Source of the DNA: Marinobacter caseinilyticus
Lineage (GTDB): Bacteria; Pseudomonadota; Gammaproteobacteria; Pseudomonadales; Oleiphilaceae
NCBI RefSeq assembly: GCF_011074955.1
Contig: NZ_WUQJ01000023.1
Span: forward strand, 216,953-280,952
Direction: 5' to 3'
Length of the DNA stretch: 64,000 bases
Made by a program: the position numbers and the translations under genes
Shown: positions 58,404-64,000 of the stretch, in pieces
How positions within the stretch are numbered: position 1 is the first letter of the stretch
Layout of the letters: every line of letters begins with the position of its first letter
The notes under the pieces: model-generated
Seen by the model: only the letters and a program-made list of their open reading frames with translations
The model's database searches: none
Told to the model about the DNA's origin: nothing

Positions 58404-58430
58404 TAAAGTTCGTAACTAACAGGCCGCTCC
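58404..58430 (+). promoter_or_regulatory. Candidate sigma-28 (FliA) promoter
   Basis: TAAAGTT at 58404 and GCCGCTCC at 58423, that is TAAA-N15-GCCG, the exact spacing of the flagellar sigma-28 consensus (TAAA-N15-GCCGATAA), though the last four bases differ. It is 58 bases upstream of the chemoreceptor start, a class of gene commonly under FliA. Confidence 0.5.
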
Positions 58431-58487
58431 ACTAATATGTATTGATTGAAAATCATTGTTTTCCTATTTATTCTGAGGACTACTTTT

Positions 58488-60065
58488 ATGCCGCTCAAAC
58501 ATTTTTTTGGAAACCTTGCCGTCAGTAAAAAATTGGCGGCCAGCTTCACCACCCTGCTCATACTTCTCGCCATTGTAACCGCCGTCGGTATTTTTTCGCT
58601 TCATGAATATCACCAGGGCGTTGCGATGCTAAAACACGCCAACGACACTGAAATTGCCTTATTGAAAACGGAAAGAGCCGAGAAAAGCTTTACGATTACG
58701 CAGGACTCAAAATACATCAATCGCGCCTTCAAGTTCATCGGTGAAGCTAAAAGTACAGCGCCGCTTCTGATCGAAATGCAAGAGAAAGGCAACGAAAACC
58801 GACAGCAGGCAGAACAAATTCTTGACGGTATCAGGTCCTATGAGGATCTCCTGAAAAGTTATGAAACCGGCACTTCCGGGCAACCAGAAATCGTCAGATC
58901 CATTGAAGAGCAAATGTACGCTGTTGCAACCAGTACTATTGACATCATGGAGGATCTTAAACATGGAGTGCAGGCGGAGTTGCAGGAAGTGTATGAGCTC
59001 GCGGTTGCAGAAATCCTTATCGTGTCAGGGAGCGCCTTCCTCATTGCCATCGTCCTTGGATGGTTACTGACCCGTTCAATTACCCGGCCAATCAACGAAG
59101 CGGTCTATATTGCCAACAAGGTTGCCTCAGGCGACCTGACTGTAAGTGTCCGGAGCCAGCGAGGTGATGAGTTCGGCCAGTTGCTTACCGCTTTTGCCAC
59201 CATGATTACCAATCTCAGAGAGCTGATTCGCGAGATCGACACCGGGGCGTCCAGCATTGCCTCCTCTTCGGAAGAGCTTTCCATAGTGACCAATCAGACC
59301 AGTAAGGGAGTGGCGGAACAGCAAAGCCAAACCGATCAGGTTGCCACCGCCATGAATGAGATGGTTGCGACTGTTAATGACGTGGCCAAAAGTGCTGAAG
59401 CGGCTTTTGAGGCGGCTAATCAAGCCAGCGAAAAATCCGACAACGGTCAAAAAGCCGTCAGAGAAACCCTAGAGTTAGTCGCGGACCTGAACGAACAAAG
59501 CGCCAACGTAATGGACCAGCTCACCGGCCTGCAAGCGGACACCAACAACATTGTTTCTGTGTTGGACGTGATCAAGTCGGTTGCCGATCAGACCAACCTG
59601 CTAGCACTCAATGCCGCCATTGAGGCCGCCCGTGCGGGCGAACACGGGCGCGGTTTCTCTGTGGTCGCAGATGAAGTCCGGTCATTGGCTCAGCGCACTC
59701 AAAGCTCCGCAGCCGAGATTGAAACCCTGATCAGCAATCTGGTCACCAGCGCGGGAACATCGGTTACCAGCATGGAGACCGGACGCACGCGTGCTGAACA
59801 AACACTTGAGCGGGCGCAACTGGCTGGCTCCGTTATTCAGGAAATGGCACAAGGGGTTGAACAAATTCGCCAGCACAACAACCAGATTGCAACCGCCGCT
59901 GAAGAGCAGAGTTCCGTGGCGGAAGAGATTAATCAAAATATCACTCTGATCCGCGATGTGGGTGATCAGTCTGCTGCTTCCACCGAACAGGTTGCTTCTG
60001 CCAGCGCAGAACTGGCACGGCTTGCGGAAGGGCTCAACACGCAAGTCACCCGCTTCAAGATGTGA
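58488..60065 (+). CDS. Methyl-accepting chemotaxis protein
   Basis: A 525-residue chemoreceptor: first membrane helix (about 14-36), a periplasmic four-helix-bundle sensor (about 37-185), second helix ([19 protein letters not shown]), HAMP with [20 protein letters not shown], and the cytoplasmic signalling tip [20 protein letters not shown] followed by [17 protein letters not shown]. There is no CheR-tethering pentapeptide at the C-terminus. The ATG at 58488 follows GAGGA. A terminator separates it from the stressosome operon. Confidence 0.93.
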   Translation: MPLKHFFGNLAVSKKLAASFTTLLILLAIVTAVGIFSLHEYHQGVAMLKHANDTEIALLKTERAEKSFTITQDSKYINRAFKFIGEAKSTAPLLIEMQEKGNENRQQAEQILDGIRSYEDLLKSYETGTSGQPEIVRSIEEQMYAVATSTIDIMEDLKHGVQAELQEVYELAVAEILIVSGSAFLIAIVLGWLLTRSITRPINEAVYIANKVASGDLTVSVRSQRGDEFGQLLTAFATMITNLRELIREIDTGASSIASSSEELSIVTNQTSKGVAEQQSQTDQVATAMNEMVATVNDVAKSAEAAFEAANQASEKSDNGQKAVRETLELVADLNEQSANVMDQLTGLQADTNNIVSVLDVIKSVADQTNLLALNAAIEAARAGEHGRGFSVVADEVRSLAQRTQSSAAEIETLISNLVTSAGTSVTSMETGRTRAEQTLERAQLAGSVIQEMAQGVEQIRQHNNQIATAAEEQSSVAEEINQNITLIRDVGDQSAASTEQVASASAELARLAEGLNTQVTRFKM

Positions 60066-60141
60066 TTAGGTTACGGTGTACAAATAACGCAGACACGTGC
60101 TAGCGTCAATTGAGTTTGTGTTGAATTTAATCCGCTTGACC

Positions 60142-60167
60142 GGCGACTATAAAAAAGTCGCCTTTTT
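60142..60167 (+). terminator. Rho-independent terminator after the chemoreceptor gene
   Basis: GGCGACT at 60142-60148 pairs with AGTCGCC at 60156-60162, followed at once by TTTTT. It lies 77 bases after the chemoreceptor stop. Confidence 0.8.
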
Positions 60168-60233
60168 ATAGTGCGCACTCACTCAAACTTTACAAAGTCG
60201 CCCTTTTATAGTGCACACTTATTCAAACTTCAC
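60154..60233. repeat. 40-bp tandem duplication
   Basis: Two adjacent 40-base copies, 60154-60193 and 60194-60233, identical at 35 of 40 positions. Each carries CTTTTATAGTG-like sequence with a TATAGT box and TCAAACTT. The first copy begins within the right arm and T-run of the terminator. Doubled promoter elements for the stressosome operon are possible. Confidence 0.8.
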
Positions 60234-60246
60234 ATTGGTTAATAAT

Positions 60247-60675
60247 ATGACGGCAACGACATCAAGAAAAAAAATAATGGAGACATATACTCCGGTCACT
60301 CTTCTCTGGGAACGTGTCCTTATGCTCCCTATAGTAGGCGTTGTCGATTCCCAGCGAGCCCAGACAATTATGGATTCCATGCTGTCTAAAGTGGCGGAGA
60401 CTGAAGCCAGAGTGGTGATCCTCGACATAGAGGGCGTGGAGACGGTTGACACGGCCGTGGCCAACCATCTCATCAAAATCACTCAGGCCACGCAACTCAT
60501 GGGTTGTACTTGTATTGTTTCCGGGATATCGCCAGCAATTGCGCAAACGCTGGTGCAATTGGGCATTCCATTGACGACCGTCGTCACGCGGGCGACCTTA
60601 AGAGATGCCGTACTCTACGCATTTCAAACCCTCGGCCTCGACGTAAGAGCCTCGACGACAACCGCACGCAAGTAA
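60247..60675 (+). CDS. rsbR: RsbR-type STAS protein lacking a sensory domain
   Basis: A 142-residue protein that is almost only a STAS domain of the RsbR type. It shows YTPVTLLWERVLMLPIVGVV, DIEGVETVDTAVANHLIKI (site equivalent to T171 of Bacillus RsbRA) and GISPAIAQTLVQLGIPL (equivalent to T205). The globin-like N-terminal sensor of RsbR is missing; only about 15 residues precede the domain. The ATG at 60247 is used; another at 60277 is possible, and neither has a strong ribosome site. First gene of a stressosome operon. Confidence 0.85.
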   Translation: MTATTSRKKIMETYTPVTLLWERVLMLPIVGVVDSQRAQTIMDSMLSKVAETEARVVILDIEGVETVDTAVANHLIKITQATQLMGCTCIVSGISPAIAQTLVQLGIPLTTVVTRATLRDAVLYAFQTLGLDVRASTTTARK

Positions 60676-60733
60676 TACCCGCAGAACAATCGGCGATGCG
60701 GGACTGGTGATGTGGCATACAGGTGAGCCTTAC

Positions 60734-61264
60734 ATGGATGATCAACCCGTTTTTTCTCAAGTCAGCATGCACATAATACGGGGCTGTCTTATTGTCTCTG
60801 TCCAGGCAGAACTTTACGACAACATGGTGAATCAGTTACAGGAAGACGTGCTGAAAAAGGTCCATGAATCAGGCGTCAAAGGTGTTGTTCTTGACGTGTC
60901 AACGGTCGAAATCATGGATTCCTTCATCGCCAAATCCTTTTCAGACATGACCAGGATGGCCACAATGCTTGGCGCCCAGACAGTTCTGGTAGGTATTAAA
61001 CCTGTGGTGGCGATTGCACTGACAGACCTGGATATCAGTCTGGCGGATATCCGCACGGCCCTGACCGCAGAGCAAGCACTTCAGATGCTGGAGCCTTTTG
61101 TTTGGCCCAATGGAACCATCCAGAATACGGCAGATAATGAAGCGGTAGAGCAAAACACCGCAGACGGCATCGATGATGAATATCCGACAAGCATTGTGCT
61201 TGGAGATGACGAGGGCTTTGCCGAGATACTCCCCACTGACGATGGCGCTGGGTCAGTTGATTAA
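60734..61264 (+). CDS. rsbS: RsbS-type STAS protein with C-terminal acidic extension
   Basis: A 176-residue protein. Its first 115 residues are an RsbS-like STAS domain; VVLDVSTVEIMDSFIAKSFS carries the serine phosphorylated by RsbT (S59 in Bacillus), and LVGIKPVVAIALTDLDISL follows. A tail of about 60 residues, rich in Asp, Glu and Asn, is not found in ordinary RsbS. The ATG at 60734 follows AGGTGAG. It would form the stressosome core with RsbR. Confidence 0.85.
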   Translation: MDDQPVFSQVSMHIIRGCLIVSVQAELYDNMVNQLQEDVLKKVHESGVKGVVLDVSTVEIMDSFIAKSFSDMTRMATMLGAQTVLVGIKPVVAIALTDLDISLADIRTALTAEQALQMLEPFVWPNGTIQNTADNEAVEQNTADGIDDEYPTSIVLGDDEGFAEILPTDDGAGSVD

Positions 61265-61271
61265 TTCCATC

Positions 61272-61673
61272 ATGGACAATGAAGAACAACGCATCGAAAT
61301 AGCGGAAGAGGCGGATATAGCGCACGCAATTTTCGAGGCACATTTTTTATCGAAATCCATCGGATTTAGCAACATAGATCAGTTTATGATCGCCACGGCG
61401 GTCAGCGAACTGGCACGAAACATCTTCCTGCACGCAGGATCAGGGGTTATTACATTAAGGCCTTTGGAACGCGCCGGCGAACAGGGTATTGAAGTAGTTG
61501 CGGAGGATGGCGGCCCGGGAATAAACGACATCAACCAGGCTTTGGGCGAAGGGTACAGCACTAAGGGAACACTGGGCCTGGGGCTTCCAGGGGCGAAGCG
61601 CCTCACGGATGAATTTGTATTTGATGAAAAACGACTCCTGGGAACACAGATTGTGGTGAGAAAGTGGTTATGA
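61272..61673 (+). CDS. rsbT: RsbT-type serine kinase
   Basis: A 133-residue GHKL-ATPase kinase of the RsbT/SpoIIAB type: N-box TAVSELARNIFLHAG, G1 VAEDGGPGI and G2 STKGTLGLGLPGAKRL. It phosphorylates RsbR and RsbS and leaves the complex to activate a downstream partner. The ATG at 61272 gives the normal length; it is 7 bases after the rsbS stop. It overlaps the next gene by 4 bases. Confidence 0.9.
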   Translation: MDNEEQRIEIAEEADIAHAIFEAHFLSKSIGFSNIDQFMIATAVSELARNIFLHAGSGVITLRPLERAGEQGIEVVAEDGGPGINDINQALGEGYSTKGTLGLGLPGAKRLTDEFVFDEKRLLGTQIVVRKWL

Positions 61674-62257
61674 CAAGCCGGTCAACAGATCACGCCTTCG
61701 TGGTTCGAGTGCATTCCGACGAGGAAGTCAGCGGCGACACCGGCGTAATCAAACAACTTGGCGACGAGTTGTTCATTGCTCTGGTCGATGGATTAGGACA
61801 TGGTAGCGAAGCGCATATCGCCGCAGCCGGCGCCGCTAAGTACCTGGACGGCGCGAGACTGAAAAACAGTCTGATTGACATCATGCAAGGCCTGCACAAA
61901 CACCTGAAGGGGACGCGGTGCGCCGTGGTAGCGTTATGCCGACTCAACCAACGAACCGGTATGTTGAACTATGTCGGAGTTGGCAACATCAGCGTGAAAA
62001 TATACGCGCCAAAACCAATCAGGTTTGTGCCACGCGAAGGCATCGTGGGCTACATCATAAGCACACTTCGTGAAGAGACCTTGGTTTTGTCCGAAGGTGC
62101 AATACTGGTGCTACACAGCGACGGCTTGCCAGCCCACCTTGATTTCAGCGAGGTTGTGAGTCGTCAGGGGAGCAGTGCGCGCGACATTGCTGAGACCCTG
62201 GTTTCCGAGTTCGGTAAAAAAGATGACGATGCCAGCTGCATAGTGGTCAAGGTGTGA
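61670..62257 (+). CDS. rsbX: RsbX-type PP2C/SpoIIE serine phosphatase
   Basis: A 195-residue phosphatase of the SpoIIE/RsbX group: metal-binding aspartates in VDGLGHGSEAHIAAA and HSDGLPAHLDF, then KKDDDASCIVVKV. RsbX resets the stressosome by dephosphorylating RsbR and RsbS. The ATG at 61670 overlaps the rsbT stop (ATGA). The order R-S-T-X matches known stressosome operons. Confidence 0.88.
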   Translation: MTSRSTDHAFVVRVHSDEEVSGDTGVIKQLGDELFIALVDGLGHGSEAHIAAAGAAKYLDGARLKNSLIDIMQGLHKHLKGTRCAVVALCRLNQRTGMLNYVGVGNISVKIYAPKPIRFVPREGIVGYIISTLREETLVLSEGAILVLHSDGLPAHLDFSEVVSRQGSSARDIAETLVSEFGKKDDDASCIVVKV

Positions 62258-62260
62258 CAA

Positions 62261-64000
62261 ATGATTGAGCTAGGGCGCCTGTCGATAGAAAATACCGCTG
62301 CCATTGTCGGATCGAGAAATAAGATCCGCTTGTTGGCCGAGAATCTTGAATTTAACGCCATTGATGCCACACGGCTGGCCACCCTAGTCTCGGACTTGTG
62401 TCGCAGCCTGTATCGTAACCATGCCTATGCCTTTGTTATTGTTGCCTTTGACGAGAGAGAACAAGGGTTTGGCCTACTCTTGAATTTTCAGGGAATGGAC
62501 AGTGCCACGGCGCCGGAGAGCAGTGCGCTGGTGTCTGAACGAACGGGGGGTTTCTTCGATCACACAAACCTAAATCGCCCTGAGGACAATCATCAAAGTT
62601 TTCTCGTGTTCAAGTACCTGCCAGATCCACACTTCAAGCCCACGGAACCTTTTGTCGAGCAGCAACGGGAGACGCTTGCTCGCTTGACCAGAGCAGAGCT
62701 GTTGGTTGAGCTTCAAACGAAAAACGAAGAGCTTCGAAAGCTACTTGGTGAGATTGAACAAAGAGCGGCGAAAGAAAAAAAGCTTGCCGCAGAAGCGGCA
62801 GTTGCCGAGATGGTTCGTAAGGAATCCCGGGAACTGGCCAAAGCTTATAAGGAACTGGAAATAGCTCGCAAACACGAGCAGCTTCTGGCCAATTACGACG
62901 CCGTCACCGAATTGCCCAATCGGGTATGCTTTCAGGATCGCCTGCAGCAATCCATTACCTACGCCGAACGTAATGGCCAGTTGCTGGCTGTCTTGTTCTT
63001 GGATCTGGATCACTTTAAGAACGTCAACGACACCGTCGGACATGCGGAAGGTGATCAGTTGTTGCGAATGGTGGCCGAAAGACTTCTCAACTGCGTGCGG
63101 AAAAGCGATACCGTCGCTCGCTTGGGTGGTGATGAATTTACGCTGGCGCTGCTTGATATTGCAGGGCCGGAAGCCATCGCACCCATTGCTGACAACCTCG
63201 TTCAGACACTGTCTAAACCGTATCTGGTTGGCGGCCGGGAATTTTTTATCGGCGCCAGTATTGGTATTGCCCTTTATCCAAATGACGGTGACAGTGTCGA
63301 GCTTTTGCTGCGCAACGCCGATACAGCAATGTACAAAGTGAAACAATTCGGACGTAATAATTATCAGTTTTACTCATCAGACATGAGTGCCCAGGCCTCC
63401 GCAAAATCGGACCTGCAAAACAGCCTGCGTAACGCCATAAAACACGCAGAACTGGAGCTTTATTACCAACCTCAATTAGATTGTTCCAGCGGCCGAATTG
63501 TTTCGATGGAGGCGCTATTGCGCTGGCGTCATCCTGTGCAGGGCTTTATACCGCCGGATATATTTATCCCGTTGGCGGAAGAAACTGGTCTAATCCTCGA
63601 AATCGGGGAATGGGTTTTCAAGGAGGCATGTTCGCAAAATAAAGCCTGGCAGGAGGCCGGATATACGCCCATGCCGGTCGCGGTCAATTTGTCGATGCGA
63701 CAATTTGAGCAAAGAAACCTGGTCGATGTCATTCTAAAAACGTTAGCAGAGACAAAGTTGGCGCCCCAGTGGCTGGAGCTGGAGTTAACCGAAGGGGTCT
63801 TTTTGCACGACATAACGCGCGCCACTGAAATGCTGGCAACCCTAAGGCAGTCAGGCGTTGTAACCTCAATCGACGATTTCGGAACGGGTTACTCGTCCCT
63901 AAGTAAACTCCGGCGTCTTCCCATCGATACAATTAAGATTGACCGCTCCTTTACCCAAGGGGTTACCTCTGATCAAGATGATGCCTCTATTGTCGCTGCC
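62261..64000 (+). CDS. GGDEF-EAL protein with degenerate RsbT-like N-terminus (partial)
   Basis: 580 codons are visible and the frame runs off the window. Residues about 1-130 align with RsbT in layout (helix with SDLCRSLYRN at the N-box, strand, LLNFQGMDS at the G1 position), but the catalytic Asn and the Asp-Gly-Gly are lost, as is the G2 lid. A coiled coil follows (about 140-215), then a GGDEF domain (FLDLDHFKNVNDTVGHAEGD, ARLGGDEF, RKSD inhibitory site) and an EAL domain (MEALLRW, DDFGTGYSS). The start is 3 bases after the rsbX stop. It is the likely stressosome output, setting cyclic di-GMP. Confidence 0.88.
   Translation, partial: MIELGRLSIENTAAIVGSRNKIRLLAENLEFNAIDATRLATLVSDLCRSLYRNHAYAFVIVAFDEREQGFGLLLNFQGMDSATAPESSALVSERTGGFFDHTNLNRPEDNHQSFLVFKYLPDPHFKPTEPFVEQQRETLARLTRAELLVELQTKNEELRKLLGEIEQRAAKEKKLAAEAAVAEMVRKESRELAKAYKELEIARKHEQLLANYDAVTELPNRVCFQDRLQQSITYAERNGQLLAVLFLDLDHFKNVNDTVGHAEGDQLLRMVAERLLNCVRKSDTVARLGGDEFTLALLDIAGPEAIAPIADNLVQTLSKPYLVGGREFFIGASIGIALYPNDGDSVELLLRNADTAMYKVKQFGRNNYQFYSSDMSAQASAKSDLQNSLRNAIKHAELELYYQPQLDCSSGRIVSMEALLRWRHPVQGFIPPDIFIPLAEETGLILEIGEWVFKEACSQNKAWQEAGYTPMPVAVNLSMRQFEQRNLVDVILKTLAETKLAPQWLELELTEGVFLHDITRATEMLATLRQSGVVTSIDDFGTGYSSLSKLRRLPIDTIKIDRSFTQGVTSDQDDASIVAA

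Overview
The window reads as chromosomal DNA of a GC-rich, probably marine or halophilic gammaproteobacterium. Marinobacter or Saccharospirillum-like relatives are my guess from gene content; no rRNA or other phylogenetic marker is present. Supporting content is a TRAP transporter, an opg osmoregulated-glucan operon, a ProVWX betaine importer, a rhombosortase, a QsdR-type regulator and a Gram-negative stressosome. I saw no rRNA, tRNA, CRISPR array, phage or intact insertion sequence.

Layout. 0-3.4 kb: the last codons of cobS, then a TRAP transporter (dctP-dctQ-dctM). 3.6-8.9 kb: housekeeping and transport genes (EEP-family protein, DUF1328 protein, CDF transporter, LysR regulator, SMR efflux, YaeQ, RluF). 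9-14.6 kb: an opgG-orf-opgH-opgD operon. 14.8-24.5 kb: YkgJ protein, a TpsB-like barrel without POTRA domains, an RND pump with its adaptor, a GNAT enzyme and a KefB/KefC-type antiporter. 24.5-26.8 kb: two secreted paralogues, one with a GlyGly-CTERM tail, beside a rhombosortase. 27-29.4 kb: small enzymes. 29.9-46.4 kb: late cobalamin synthesis and uptake (bluB-cobQ; cobO-btuD-btuC-btuF-btuB behind a cobalamin riboswitch; cobD-cbiB; cobT-cobC; cobU). This is interrupted by proVWX and by a repeat region with two long-hairpin elements flanking about 16 copies of a 7-bp repeat. 46.5-53 kb: a five-gene operon (thermostable-hemolysin-like acyltransferase, acyl-AMP ligase, heme-oxygenase-like diiron protein, short-chain dehydrogenase, TPR lipoprotein-like protein) divergent from a PmrA/QseB-type two-component system, with a tandem CTTAAG box between them. 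53-57.6 kb: CBS/DUF294 protein with an exonuclease, nitronate monooxygenase, QsdR-like regulator. 57.6-64 kb: an AT-richer stretch with a truncated PEP-CTERM gene, a chemoreceptor, and a stressosome operon (rsbR-rsbS-rsbT-rsbX) ending in a GGDEF-EAL protein cut by the window edge.

The two most interesting systems are the 46.5-53 kb operon, which looks like a regulated pathway making a fatty-acyl-derived small molecule, and the 58-64 kb stressosome. In the stressosome the RsbR protein has lost its sensory domain, and the probable output protein carries a degenerate RsbT-like domain fused to GGDEF-EAL. The rhombosortase beside its likely substrate pair is a third compact unit.
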